From Methylobacterium sp. B4 (GTDB lineage: Bacteria; Pseudomonadota; Alphaproteobacteria; Rhizobiales; Beijerinckiaceae), in NCBI RefSeq assembly GCF_003201865.1, contig NZ_QJJJ01000001.1, positions 1 to 64,000 of the forward strand: a stretch of 64,000 bases of DNA. Direction: 5' to 3'. Made by a program: the position numbers and the translations under genes. Positions 55,529 through 64,000 of this stretch are shown here, one piece after another (position 1 is the first letter of the stretch; each line of letters starts with the position of its first letter). The notes beneath the pieces were generated by a model. That model was not told the DNA's origin, ran no database searches, and saw only the letters and a program-made list of their open reading frames with translations.

Positions 55529-57439
55529 ATGGCTCTGACCAACCGCCCCAAGACCGGTGATCGCAAGGAACCCGGTGCCGAGCCGCTGAAGCGGTCCGTG
55601 GCCGGCTGCCTGCGCGCCATCGCCAAGCGGCCCGACATCGAGGTCACCTATGCCAGCGACCGGCCGGCCCTGATCGGCGACAAGGCGCGCCTGCCCGAGC
55701 CCACCCGTCGCATCACCGCCGAGGATGCGGCGATCCTGCGGGGCCATTCCGATTCGATGGCCCTGCGCCTCGGCTGCCACGACTCGGGCGTCCACCGCCG
55801 GCTCGCCCCCGAGAATTCCGCCGCCCGCGCGGTCTACGACGCGGTCGAGCAGGCCCGCGTCGAGGCGATCGGCTCGCGCCGGCTCGATGGCGTGGCCGCC
55901 AACATCACCGCGATGCTCGAGGACCGCTACCACCGCGGCGGCAAGTACGAGACCATCACCGACCGCGCCGACGCGCCGATGGAGGATGCCGTCGCGCTGA
56001 TGGTGCGCGAGCGCCTGACCGGGCAGAAGCCGCCGCCGGCCGCCGCGCGCATCGTCGATCTCTGGCGCGAGCATATCGAGGCGCGGGCCGGCAAGAACCT
56101 CGACGGCCTGCTCGGCTCGATCGAGAACCAGCGCAGCTTCGCCCGCTCCGTGCGCGACCTGCTCTCCTCCCTCGACATGGCCGACGAGAGCCCGCTCGAC
56201 CAGGACGACGAGAGCGACGAGGACGAGAACCAGGCCCAGGACGACGAGCAGAGCCCGAGCGAGGGCGAGGCCGAGGAGCAGTCCCAGGGCGACCGTGCCG
56301 AGATCGAGGTGACCGACGAGGCCACCGACGATCTGGACGAGGGCGCCACCGAATCCGCCGACGCGCCCTCCGGCGAGCTTCCGGAAGAGGCAGAGGATTC
56401 GGAATCGGACGAGGCCTCCGAATCCTGGCGCCCGCCGTCGCAGCGCGGCAACGAGCGGGCCGGCCCCGACTACAAGGTCTACAACCCGCGCTTCGACGAG
56501 ATCGTCGAGGCGGAGGAGCTGTGCGACGCCGAGGAGCTGGCGCGCCTGCGCAGTTACCTCGACAAGCAGCTCGCCCATCTCCAGGGGGTCGTCGGCCGTC
56601 TCGCCAACCGGCTTCAGCGCCGCCTTCTGGCCCAGCAGAGCCGCGCCTGGGATTTCGATCTCGAGGAGGGCCAGCTCGATCCGGCCCGTCTGGTCCGCGT
56701 GGTCACGGACCCGTTCCAGCCGCTCTCCTTCAAGCAGGAGAAGGACACCAACTTCCGCGACACCGTCGTCACGCTGCTGCTCGACAATTCCGGCTCGATG
56801 CGCGGGCGCCCGATCACGGTCGCGGCCACCTGCGCCGACATCCTCGCGCGCACGCTCGAGCGCTGCGGCGTGAAGGTCGAGATTCTCGGCTTCACGACCC
56901 GGGCCTGGAAGGGCGGGCAATCCCGCGAGGCGTGGCTGGCCGGCGGCAAGCCGCCCGCACCCGGCCGCCTCAACGACCTGCGCCACATCGTCTACAAGTC
57001 GGCCGACGCCCCCTGGCGGCGTGCGCGCAAGAACCTCGGGCTGATGATGCGCGAGGGGTTGCTCAAGGAAAACATCGACGGCGAGGCGCTGGACTGGGCT
57101 CACAAGCGCCTACTGGCGCGTCCCGAGCAGCGGCGCATCCTGATGGTGATCTCCGACGGCGCGCCGGTCGACGACTCGACCCTCTCGGTCAATCCGGGCA
57201 ATTATCTGGAGCGCCACCTGCGCTACATGATCGAGGAAATCGAGACCCGCTCGCCGGTGGAATTGCTGGCCATCGGCATCGGCCACGACGTGACGCGCTA
57301 TTACCGCCGCGCTGTCACCATCATCGACGCGGAGGAACTCGGCGGCGCGATGACGGAAAAGCTCGCCGAACTGTTCGAGGAAGATGCGGGCATGGCCCGC
57401 TCCGCCGCGCCGCGCCGGGCGGCGGGGGGACGGCGATAG
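55529..57439 (+). CDS. cobT: Cobaltochelatase subunit CobT (VWA protein)
   Basis: A 636-residue partner of CobS. It has an N-terminal CobT domain (about 1-215) and a very acidic linker rich in Asp, Glu and Ser (about 220-310). A C-terminal von Willebrand A domain follows, with the metal-ion-dependent adhesion site DNSGSMRG (about residue 417) and a Asp of [12 protein letters not shown]. CobS and CobT form a hexameric chaperone-like ring that activates CobN. The ATG at 55529 matches conserved [16 protein letters not shown]. Its stop lies 8 bases from the stop of the convergent solute-binding protein gene. Confidence 0.95.
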   Translation: MALTNRPKTGDRKEPGAEPLKRSVAGCLRAIAKRPDIEVTYASDRPALIGDKARLPEPTRRITAEDAAILRGHSDSMALRLGCHDSGVHRRLAPENSAARAVYDAVEQARVEAIGSRRLDGVAANITAMLEDRYHRGGKYETITDRADAPMEDAVALMVRERLTGQKPPPAAARIVDLWREHIEARAGKNLDGLLGSIENQRSFARSVRDLLSSLDMADESPLDQDDESDEDENQAQDDEQSPSEGEAEEQSQGDRAEIEVTDEATDDLDEGATESADAPSGELPEEAEDSESDEASESWRPPSQRGNERAGPDYKVYNPRFDEIVEAEELCDAEELARLRSYLDKQLAHLQGVVGRLANRLQRRLLAQQSRAWDFDLEEGQLDPARLVRVVTDPFQPLSFKQEKDTNFRDTVVTLLLDNSGSMRGRPITVAATCADILARTLERCGVKVEILGFTTRAWKGGQSREAWLAGGKPPAPGRLNDLRHIVYKSADAPWRRARKNLGLMMREGLLKENIDGEALDWAHKRLLARPEQRRILMVISDGAPVDDSTLSVNPGNYLERHLRYMIEEIETRSPVELLAIGIGHDVTRYYRRAVTIIDAEELGGAMTEKLAELFEEDAGMARSAAPRRAAGGRR

Positions 57440-57448
57440 GCCGGTCCC

Positions 57449-58381
57449 TCAGAACGGGCTGACGGGGAAGAACCGCAGGTAGAGTTCGGTGTATTTCCCG
57501 TCGTCCCAGACACGCTGGAGCGCGTCGTCGAGGGCGCGGGCGAGCGCGGCGTCCTCGGTGCGGGTGACGAGGCCGATGCCCTCGCCGAAATAGCGGTTCT
57601 CGAGATAATCGCCGCCGGAAAAGGCGCAGCAATTTTCTGCCTCCTGTCCGTTCAGCCAGAGGGCGAGGTTCAGCCCGTCCGCGAACAGGTAATCGACTTC
57701 GCCCCGCCGCAGCGCGCTTTCCGCCGAGGCGAGATCGGTGAAGGTTTTTCGCGCGGCCTTGGGGAAGTAGGCTTTGAGATAGGCCTCGTGCGCGCTTCCC
57801 TCGACGACGGCGACCGACCGCTCGGTGAGTGCGGCGGCCGACGGTGCGGGAAGACCGCGGTCGCGGCGGGCGACGAAGCGGGCCGGCCAGCGGAAATAGG
57901 GGCGCGTCGCCAGGAAGCGCGCCCGCAGGCCCGGCGTCAGCGGGATAGCGGCAGCCACCACGTCCCCCTGCTTGTCGGCCAAGGCATCGAGCAGCGTGTC
58001 GAAGCGACGCGCCTGGACCGTGCAGGCGATCGAGAGCCGTTCACAGACGGCGCGGGCCAACTCCACGGAGAAACCGGTCGGCGCGCCGTCCGGCCCTGCG
58101 AAATGCAGCGGCGGAAATTCGTCGTCGGTCATGAAGCGCACGGCGCGGCCCGTCTGGGGCGCCTCGACGCGTTCGCCGCGGGCGCGTGGATTCCAGAAGT
58201 TGGGCACCGTGACCGCGGGGGCGTCGGACGGCGCGGTCGCTGGAGTTTGTTGTGCCTGTGCAACGCTGGCGAGCAAATTCATCGTCGCCGCACCCAGCAC
58301 GGCGCACAACCGGAAACGGTTGATTGACGCAAGAGTTGTGAAGATGGAGCGATGCACGCAGTCGGAGGGGTTCGGGCCCAT
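57449..58381 (-). CDS. Periplasmic solute-binding protein, family 3
   Basis: A 310-residue ABC-transporter-type binding protein (SBP_bac_3). A signal peptide ends near AQAQQ (about 44), after an unusually long n-region. FMTDDEFPPLHFAGPDGAPTGFSVELARAVCERL and the PYFRWPARFVARRD segment are typical of amino-acid-binding proteins. The ATG at 58381 has AGGGAG upstream; a later start would leave too short a signal peptide. No permease or ATPase genes are adjacent, so it may serve a distant transporter or be a sensor input. Its start lies only 18 bases from the divergent glycosyltransferase start. Confidence 0.85.
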   Translation of the reverse strand: MGPNPSDCVHRSIFTTLASINRFRLCAVLGAATMNLLASVAQAQQTPATAPSDAPAVTVPNFWNPRARGERVEAPQTGRAVRFMTDDEFPPLHFAGPDGAPTGFSVELARAVCERLSIACTVQARRFDTLLDALADKQGDVVAAAIPLTPGLRARFLATRPYFRWPARFVARRDRGLPAPSAAALTERSVAVVEGSAHEAYLKAYFPKAARKTFTDLASAESALRRGEVDYLFADGLNLALWLNGQEAENCCAFSGGDYLENRYFGEGIGLVTRTEDAALARALDDALQRVWDDGKYTELYLRFFPVSPF

Positions 58382-58399
58382 ATCTCTCCCTAGCACGGT

Positions 58400-60328
58400 G
58401 TGGGCTCGCAGGGAGCCGTCACCCTGTCAAACGTCGAACACCGCCGCAGCGCCCGGATCATACCTCTCCCGCCGGAGATCGGATTCCTGGCAACCGAGGG
58501 CATCCCACTCGATGTTCTGGAGCGGGCCGTGCGTTCGGCGCGTCGCTGCGGCACCGATGCGGCCACCGCGCTCCTCAACGAGGGGCTGGTTTCCGAGGAG
58601 TGCTTCTATCGAGTGCTGGCGCGCCATCTCGGGACGCGCTTTCTCGCGGAGGGCTTCGCTCTGGGCGAGGATCTGCGCTATCCGGACTGCCTCGTCGTCG
58701 GCGCCGCACCGCTCGGGCGGGGTGAGTGCCATCGCATCGTTGCCGCACCGCGCGGGAGGGCCGTGGCCCGGCTGATCGCGGCGGCAGGTCGGCTGGACGC
58801 TCCACCCGCCATCACCACCCCGACCGCCCTGCGGCTGGCGGTCTTCGCTCGGAACGGGGACGAGATCGCTCGGGACGCCGCCGAGAGCCTGCAGCGCCGG
58901 CATCCCGCATGGTCCTGCCGTCCGGGGCTGCAGGCGATCGACCTCGCGCTCATCGCCCTCGCCCTCGCTCTTCTGACCCTGCTGATCCGCCTGCCGACGC
59001 TCACCAGCCTCGTCCTGCTGGCGCTCGTCCAGGTCCTGATGATCGCCCTGCTGACCTTCCGTCTCGCCGCGGTCGCGATGAGCGCGGCGCCCAAAGTCGC
59101 GCGTCCCGGGCTGCCGGACGACGCCCTTCCGACCTACACCATCCTCGTCGCCCTCCATCGCGAGGCGAGGGTCATCCCGCGGCTCGTGTACAGCCTGGGC
59201 CGGCTCGACTATCCGGCGGCGAAACTCGACATCAAGTTCCTGCTGGAAGCGGGCGATCACGAGACCGCAGCGGCCTTGCGGGCGGTGCCGCTGCCACCCC
59301 GCTTCGAGATCGTCACCGTGCCCGAAGGCTTGCCGCGCACCAAACCGCGGGCGCTCTGCGCCGCCCTGGCGCTCGCCCGCGGCGACCTCCTCGTGGTCTA
59401 CGACGCGGAGGACGTGATCGAGCCGGATCAACTGCGGGTCGCCGCGGCGGTTTTTGCCGCCTCCGCCCCGTCCGTCGCCTGCCTGCAGGGCCGCCTCGTC
59501 ATCGACAACCACGGGGACGGCTGGCTGCCCCGCCTTTTCGCCATCGAGTATGCGGCCCTGTTCGACGTGCTCGGCCCGGCGCTCGCCGCGTGGCGCATGC
59601 CGACGCCGCTCGGGGGCACCTCGACGCATTTCCGCACCGACGTGCTGCGGCGTCTCCATGGATGGGACCCGTGGAACGTCACCGAGGATGCCGATCTCGG
59701 CCTGCGCCTGGCGCTCGCGGGCTACCATGTCGGCGACCTGCCGAGTTCGACCTTCGAGGAGGCGCCCAAGCGCCTCGGCGCGTGGCTGCGCCAGCGCACC
59801 CGCTGGATGAAGGGCTTTCTGCAGACCAGCGCCACCCATGGACGCTTCCCGCTCGCGACCTACCGCAGGCTCGGCCCTGCGGAGAGTCTGTGCGCGCTGG
59901 CCCTGCTGCCGGGCACCGTCGTCTCGGCCCTGTTCTACCCGTTCATGCTGGTCGGCGGCCTCGCCGAACTGATGCTGGACGAGGGTGGGGGCGGTGTCCT
60001 GCGGTACCTTACCCGGGCCGGCGCATGGACGATCTTCCTCGGCGGGCTCGCCGCGATCTGGCTTCCCGGCATCGTCGGCTGCCTCCGGCGGGGCTGGCAC
60101 GATCTCCTGCCTCTCGTAGCGCTCCTGCCGGCCTACTACCTGCTGGTCAGCCTCGCGGCGTGGCTCGCCGTGTTCGAACTCGCCCGTCACCCGCACCGCT
60201 GGAACAAGACCGAGCACGGGCTGGCGCGCCATTCGCGCAGCGGCGCGCTCGCGGGCCGCTGGGGCGCCGGGCTCAGATCCGCTTCGCCAGCTCCGCCGCC
60301 GTCTCCGGTGCCGGCCGGTTCAGGTTGA
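58400..60328 (+). CDS. Membrane glycosyltransferase family 2 with N-terminal GspE/MshEN-like domain
   Basis: A 642-residue protein with three parts. The N-terminal region (about 25-125) resembles the MshEN/GSPII_E_N fold. Two membrane helices follow (about 175-215), then a GT2 catalytic domain with YDAEDVIEPDQL, TEDADLGLRLA and the QRTRWMKGF product-binding motif. C-terminal helices (about 500-610) complete it. Enzymes of this build polymerise or export beta-glycans and some are controlled by c-di-GMP, a ligand of MshEN domains. The GTG start at 58400 is tentative. The last 56 bases overlap the 3' end of the convergent SCO gene. The C-terminus is Pro/Ser-rich. Confidence 0.88.
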   Translation: MGSQGAVTLSNVEHRRSARIIPLPPEIGFLATEGIPLDVLERAVRSARRCGTDAATALLNEGLVSEECFYRVLARHLGTRFLAEGFALGEDLRYPDCLVVGAAPLGRGECHRIVAAPRGRAVARLIAAAGRLDAPPAITTPTALRLAVFARNGDEIARDAAESLQRRHPAWSCRPGLQAIDLALIALALALLTLLIRLPTLTSLVLLALVQVLMIALLTFRLAAVAMSAAPKVARPGLPDDALPTYTILVALHREARVIPRLVYSLGRLDYPAAKLDIKFLLEAGDHETAAALRAVPLPPRFEIVTVPEGLPRTKPRALCAALALARGDLLVVYDAEDVIEPDQLRVAAAVFAASAPSVACLQGRLVIDNHGDGWLPRLFAIEYAALFDVLGPALAAWRMPTPLGGTSTHFRTDVLRRLHGWDPWNVTEDADLGLRLALAGYHVGDLPSSTFEEAPKRLGAWLRQRTRWMKGFLQTSATHGRFPLATYRRLGPAESLCALALLPGTVVSALFYPFMLVGGLAELMLDEGGGGVLRYLTRAGAWTIFLGGLAAIWLPGIVGCLRRGWHDLLPLVALLPAYYLLVSLAAWLAVFELARHPHRWNKTEHGLARHSRSGALAGRWGAGLRSASPAPPPSPVPAGSG

Positions 60329-60860
60329 CCGCGCCGACGAAGCCGTTGCGGGCGTTCATGAGGTAGACGAGCGCCGTGTGCTCCATGGTATAGTCGCCGC
60401 CGGAACTCGGCACCTTCTTGGCGTAGGCGCGGAAGTTCTTGACTGCCGCAGCCACCTGCTCCGGGCTGCCGGTAAGGCCGGTGATGCGCGGATCGAAGCT
60501 CGACAGGTAGGACTTCAGCGTCTCGGGCCGGTCGCGCTCCGGGTCCACGGTGACGAAGGCGACCTTGAGCGCATCGCCCTTGGAGCCCATGGCCGCCAGC
60601 ACGTCGCCGACCTGCTGCAGCGTCGTCGGGCAGACGTCCGGGCAATGGGTGAAGCCGAAGAACATCAGGTAGGGCTGGCCGGCGAAGTCGCGCTCGCTCA
60701 CGGTCTTGCCGTCCTGGTTCACCAGGGTGAAAGGGCCGCCGATGCCGGTCGCCCCGCCCTGCTGCTGGGGCACCAGCGTCACGACCGCCGCGGCGGAGAG
60801 CGCGACGAGGCCCGCCACGAAGGCGGCGATGGGCAGGAGAACGCGGCGGGACAGACGCAT
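60273..60860 (-). CDS. SCO1/SenC family copper protein
   Basis: A 195-residue protein with an N-terminal membrane helix (about 9-29) and a thioredoxin-fold domain. The copper ligands are Cys73 and Cys77 (FTHCPDVCPTTL) and His161 (TMEHTALVYL). SCO proteins deliver or reduce copper for the CuA centre of cytochrome oxidase, so this may support the aa3 enzyme encoded at 21452. The ATG at 60860 (MRLSRRVLLPIAAF) gives the usual start. It lies behind cysG on the minus strand, 196 bases from its stop, and overlaps the glycosyltransferase gene end by 56 bases. Confidence 0.94.
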   Translation of the reverse strand: MRLSRRVLLPIAAFVAGLVALSAAAVVTLVPQQQGGATGIGGPFTLVNQDGKTVSERDFAGQPYLMFFGFTHCPDVCPTTLQQVGDVLAAMGSKGDALKVAFVTVDPERDRPETLKSYLSSFDPRITGLTGSPEQVAAAVKNFRAYAKKVPSSGGDYTMEHTALVYLMNARNGFVGAVNLNRPAPETAAELAKRI

Positions 60861-61056
60861 GGGCTCTACGAGGCTCTTCGAGGTTGAGCGGCGGGCGACG
60901 GCCGCGGACGATCCGCCGGCGCGGCTTGTTACCGACTCAAGATGAGCGATTCGCCAAAGAAGTGAAAAAGTCTCCGCGGTTTCCCGTCGCGCGGGCGCGG
61001 CGGCGGAGCTTTTTGCGAGCCGGGACCCTGCCGCGCGGGCGGCAGGGCGGACGATA

Positions 61057-62514
61057 TCAAGAGGCCTCGGCTTGAACCGCCGGGGCGGATTCGTCCGCCC
61101 GCACCCCGTGCCGGCGCAGAGCCTCGCCAACCATCAGGATCGCCGGCCCTTCCAGCCCCGAGGCCTCGACGCGCCCGGCCAAGTCGCGAGCGGTGCCGGC
61201 CACCGTGGCTTGGCTCGCCCGCGTCGCATTGAACACGACCAGCGCCGGAGTCTCGGGGGCGAGCCCTTCGGCCACCGCCCGCTCCAGCAGGGCGGCGAGC
61301 GTCCGCTTGGGCATGTAGACGACGGTGGTGACGCTTCTGTCGGCCAGCGCCCCCCAGTTCAGGTCGTCGGGCAGGGCGCCGCGCCGGTCGTGGCCGGTGA
61401 CGAATTGCAGGCGCCGGGCCGCGTCGCGGTGGGTCAGCGACACGCCGAGGGCGGCCGCAGCGCCCTGCGCCGCGCTGACGCCGGGGACGATGGTGCAGGG
61501 GATGCCCGCGGCCTGGCAGGCCTCGATCTCCTCGCCGGCCCGCCCGAACACGAGCGGGTCGCCGGATTTGAGGCGCACCACCTGCTTGCCGGACTTGGCG
61601 AGCGAAACCATCAGCGCGTTGATGTCGTCCTGGCGGCAGGAGGGCCCGTGCCCGGTCTTGCCCACCAGCATGGTGCGGGCCTCGCGGCGGGCGTAGTCGA
61701 GGATCTCGGGGGCGACGAGGTCGTCGTAGAGGATCACGTCGGCGTTGCGTAAGCTCCGCAGGGCCTTGAGCGTCAGGAGTTCGGCGTCGCCCGGCCCGGC
61801 GCCCACCAGCGTCACCGCGCCGCCCATCGGCAGCGCCTCGGCCTGCCCCAGCAGGTCGGACAGGTCGACCTCCGTCGGCGCTCGGTCCGGTTCGGCGAAG
61901 GCGCGGTCGGTGAAACGCTCCCAGAAGCCGCGCCGCTCCGAGAAGCCGTGGAAGCGGGCGGAGACGGTCTCCCGCCAGTCCCGCGCCGCCGCGACCCAGT
62001 GCTTGAAGTCGCGGGGCAGCATCGCCTCGATGCGCGCCCGCACCGTCTGCCCGAAGACCGGGGCCGCGCCCTCCGTCGAGATGCCGACGACCAGCGGCGA
62101 GCGGTTGACGATGGCGCCGAACTTCACGTCGCACAGGTGCGGCCGGTCGACGGCGTTGACGATGGCGCCGGCCGCGCGCGCCGCCGCGACGAAGGCGATG
62201 CAATCGTCCTCGTCCTCCATCGCGCCGATGGCGAAGGCGGCGCCCGCCAGATCCTCGGGTGTCCAGCGCCGCTGGTGCAGCGTCACCGAGCCGGCGGCGA
62301 TCTCGGCAGGCACGCCGCGCAGCTCCTCGCTGGGCTCCTCGGCGTAGACATCGACCCGGGCGCCGGCGGCGGCCAGCAGCTTCACCTTCCAGGGCGCGCC
62401 GCCGTTGGAGCCGGCGAGCACGGCCCGCTTGTCCTGAAGCGGCACGAAGACGGGCAGCACCGCCAGCGGCTCGAGGCCGGCGCGGGTTTCGCGGGGTTGG
62501 CGGGGCGTGCTCAT
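61057..62514 (-). CDS. cysG: Siroheme synthase (CysG-type)
   Basis: A 485-residue fusion. The N-terminal part (about 20-225) is a Rossmann dehydrogenase/ferrochelatase domain (VLAGSNGGAPWKVKLLAAAGA, VNAVDRPHLCDVKFGAIV). The C-terminal part (about 235-470) is the uroporphyrinogen-III methyltransferase with VTLVGAGPGDAELLT, KSGDPLVFGRAGEE and VPGVSAA. It makes siroheme for nitrite and sulfite reductases. The ATG at 62514 opens MSTPRQPRETRAG. It follows nasA on the same strand, so it belongs with nitrate/nitrite assimilation; a palindromic element separates the two. Confidence 0.93.
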   Translation of the reverse strand: MSTPRQPRETRAGLEPLAVLPVFVPLQDKRAVLAGSNGGAPWKVKLLAAAGARVDVYAEEPSEELRGVPAEIAAGSVTLHQRRWTPEDLAGAAFAIGAMEDEDDCIAFVAAARAAGAIVNAVDRPHLCDVKFGAIVNRSPLVVGISTEGAAPVFGQTVRARIEAMLPRDFKHWVAAARDWRETVSARFHGFSERRGFWERFTDRAFAEPDRAPTEVDLSDLLGQAEALPMGGAVTLVGAGPGDAELLTLKALRSLRNADVILYDDLVAPEILDYARREARTMLVGKTGHGPSCRQDDINALMVSLAKSGKQVVRLKSGDPLVFGRAGEEIEACQAAGIPCTIVPGVSAAQGAAAALGVSLTHRDAARRLQFVTGHDRRGALPDDLNWGALADRSVTTVVYMPKRTLAALLERAVAEGLAPETPALVVFNATRASQATVAGTARDLAGRVEASGLEGPAILMVGEALRRHGVRADESAPAVQAEAS

Positions 62515-62551
62515 ACGGTTCGACGCGTTCGTTTCTCTGGAGGGCCGGTGC

Positions 62552-62662
62552 GCTCCCCTCCCCTTGTAGGGAGGGGCCGGGGGCGGGTGGTTGCAGAAGG
62601 CACCGCTGCGCCCGATCCTGCACCACCCCACTCCCACCTCCTCCCACAAGGGAGAGGAGAGC
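62552..62662. repeat. About 110-bp imperfect inverted repeat between nasA and cysG
   Basis: The left arm (62552-62596, with CTCCCCTCCCCTTGTAGGGAGG and GGCGGGTGGTTGCAG) is an imperfect inverse complement of the right arm (62618-62662, with CTGCACCACCCC and CCCACAAGGGAGAGGAG). The left arm contains a perfect CCCCTCCC/GGGAGGGG hairpin related to those at 41965 and 46155. It resembles a non-autonomous dispersed element. Confidence 0.65.
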
Positions 62663-62683
62663 CGGTCTGCGTGAAAATTGCCC

Positions 62684-64000
62684 CTACGCGGCGCTGCGCG
62701 CAAGCGCCTGCGGCAGCAGCTTGCGGATCTCGGGGATGCAGGAGCCGCAATTCGTTCCCGCCTTGCAGGCCGCCCCCACCGCTTCGACCGAGCCCGCTCC
62801 GGCACCGATCGCCGCGTTGATGGTGTCGAGCCCGACGCCGTGGCAGGCGCAGATGACCGGGCCGGCCGAGGCCGTCGCGGCCCGTCCCGAGAGCAGGCTG
62901 CGCCGATCCATTGCCTCGATCGCCGGGGCGGCGAAGACCCCCTTGGCGAGTTCCCATTCGGGGCGACGCTCGCCCGGCGCCACGGCGAGCGCGGCGACGA
63001 GCCGGTCCCCCGCATAGACCGCGCAGCGATAGAGCCCCCGGGCATGATCGACGTATTCGGCGAGTTCGTGGCCGGGGAACATCCCGCGGACCGCGAGCGC
63101 CATCTCCCGCGAGCCCTCCCCCGTGGCAAAGAGCAGGCCGGAGCCGCCCTCGACGGTCGCCCGCGCCCACCACCAACCGGCGGGTGCCGCGTGCACCTCC
63201 CGGGTCAACAGGTAGCCGCGGGAGCGGTAGGCCACCGCCTCGATCGCGGCGGGCGTTGCCTTCAGTTCCGGCTGGCCCGAGACGGGGTCCGGAATGCCGC
63301 GGGCGAGCGCGGCGGCGCGCCCGTGCGAGGCGGTCATGTCGCTCCAGTGCATCGGCGCGAAGATCGAGCCGGGCCGGATGCCGTCGGTGACCGTGACTTC
63401 GAGGATCGCCTCGCCGAGCTCGGTCGTGACGCGGGCAAAGCCGCCGTCGGTCAGGCGGTAGCGGGCCGCGTCGTCGGGGTGGATCTCGACGAAGGGCACG
63501 GCGCGGTGCGCGGAGAGGCGCTGGCTTTTGCCCGTGCGGGTCATGGTGTGCCAGTGGTCGCGGATGCGGCCGGTGTTGAGCACCAGCGGGCGCTCGGCCG
63601 TGACGGGCTGCGCCAGCGCGGGCGGCTGCACCGCCACGAAGCGGGCGCGCCGGTCGAAGGTGTAGAAGCGCCCGTCCGCGAACAGCCGGGCGCGGCCCCG
63701 CTTCGCCTCCGGCCCGCGCTTCGGGACGGGCCATTGCAGCGGCAGGTGCCGGTCGTAGGCGGACGCGCCGATCTCGGAGAGGCCACCGAGGTCGAAGTCG
63801 CGGGTGCCGTCGTTCTCGAAGCCCGAGAGCGCGGCGTGCTCGCGAAAGATCTCGACGGCGGAGGTGTAGGCAAAGGCCTCGCCGTGGCCCAGCCGACGGG
63901 CCACGTCGCTCATGATCACCCAGTCGGCCCGCGCTTGCCCCGGCGCCTCCAGGAAGGCGCGCTGGCGCGAGATGCGCCGCTCGGAATTCGTCACCGTGCC
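62684..64000 (-). CDS. nasA: Assimilatory nitrate reductase catalytic subunit, C-terminal part
   Basis: The 3' part of a molybdopterin oxidoreductase, about 438 residues, open to the end of the window (its start lies beyond 64000). The visible segment begins with GTVTNSERRISRQRAFL, a molybdopterin-binding motif, and the molydop-binding domain (TGRIRDHWHTMTRTGKSQRLS) follows. A C-terminal BFD-like [2Fe-2S] domain (CACHGVGLDTINAAIGAG with CKAGTNCGSC) is fused, as in other NasA proteins. It reduces nitrate to nitrite. cysG follows, supplying siroheme for the nitrite reductase, which must lie outside the window. Confidence 0.93.
   Translation of the reverse strand, partial: GTVTNSERRISRQRAFLEAPGQARADWVIMSDVARRLGHGEAFAYTSAVEIFREHAALSGFENDGTRDFDLGGLSEIGASAYDRHLPLQWPVPKRGPEAKRGRARLFADGRFYTFDRRARFVAVQPPALAQPVTAERPLVLNTGRIRDHWHTMTRTGKSQRLSAHRAVPFVEIHPDDAARYRLTDGGFARVTTELGEAILEVTVTDGIRPGSIFAPMHWSDMTASHGRAAALARGIPDPVSGQPELKATPAAIEAVAYRSRGYLLTREVHAAPAGWWWARATVEGGSGLLFATGEGSREMALAVRGMFPGHELAEYVDHARGLYRCAVYAGDRLVAALAVAPGERRPEWELAKGVFAAPAIEAMDRRSLLSGRAATASAGPVICACHGVGLDTINAAIGAGAGSVEAVGAACKAGTNCGSCIPEIRKLLPQALARSAA

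Noticed and set aside
57449..58381. Solute-binding protein as part of a complete ABC transporter
   Set aside because: No permease or ATPase gene lies on either side.

Overview
The window is a GC-rich stretch of an alphaproteobacterial chromosome. The most likely source is a methylotrophic member of the Rhizobiales (Methylobacterium/Methylorubrum type). This rests on codon use, the aa3 oxidase operon with CtaG/CoxF/SURF1, the CobS/CobT pair, a CpdR regulator, a PodJ-like polarity protein and typical alphaproteobacterial palindromic repeats. Species assignment is inference; no rRNA or tRNA gene was seen.

Layout. 1-337: right end of an IS481-type insertion sequence. 342-2422: a minus-strand run of DUF1178, a Nit2-type hydrolase, glutaredoxin and the cell-cycle regulator CpdR. 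2637-8518: N-formylglutamate amidohydrolase, galU/galE (UDP-sugar supply), a MltB-like lytic transglycosylase and a DUF459 SGNH protein. 8542-11684: a LuxR-type two-component pair and an exported metallo-beta-lactamase-fold protein. 11757-18623: glutamate synthase gltB and gltD, with a VapBC toxin-antitoxin pair inserted between them. 19222-21148: a PepSY-like exported protein and FdhD. 21452-31629: the cytochrome aa3 oxidase operon (ctaC, ctaD, ctaB, coxF-like, ctaG, ctaE), a terminator, then DUF983, SURF1, a DUF4864-type protein, threonine synthase and an M16 peptidase.

31713-36092 holds a 48-residue membrane protein, a Tat-exported Gfo/Idh oxidoreductase, a PAP2 phosphatase, a 2H phosphoesterase, an AlgX/AlgJ-like SGNH protein and a small exported protein beside an AT-rich island. 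36433-39798: a 1121-residue PodJ-like coiled-coil/Sel1 membrane protein. 40158-46144: a fatty-acid beta-oxidation set (acyl-CoA dehydrogenase, thiolase, DUF2059 protein, bifunctional hydratase/dehydrogenase), preceded by a strong palindromic operator. 46253-52828: Pmp3-like peptide, DMT-type protein, a yjbQ / ATP-dependent DNA ligase / ligase-associated exonuclease operon, a TPR methyltransferase, a YoaK-type protein and ArfB. 52871-57439: BolA, a J-domain protein and the CobS/CobT cobaltochelatase subunits. 57449-64000: a solute-binding protein, a GT2 glycosyltransferase, an SCO copper protein, siroheme synthase cysG and the 3' part of nitrate reductase nasA.

Most of the window is core metabolism. 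No wholly new multi-gene system was found. The best leads are regulatory or insertional: VapBC embedded in the glt operon; two TTAA-N7-TTTA CtrA-like boxes, one before cpdR and one before the podJ-like gene; a 28-bp near-perfect palindrome before the beta-oxidation genes; an orphan palindrome followed by a hairpin with a T-run (possible small RNA); and dispersed palindromic repeats, one of which appears to lie inside the DNA ligase reading frame.
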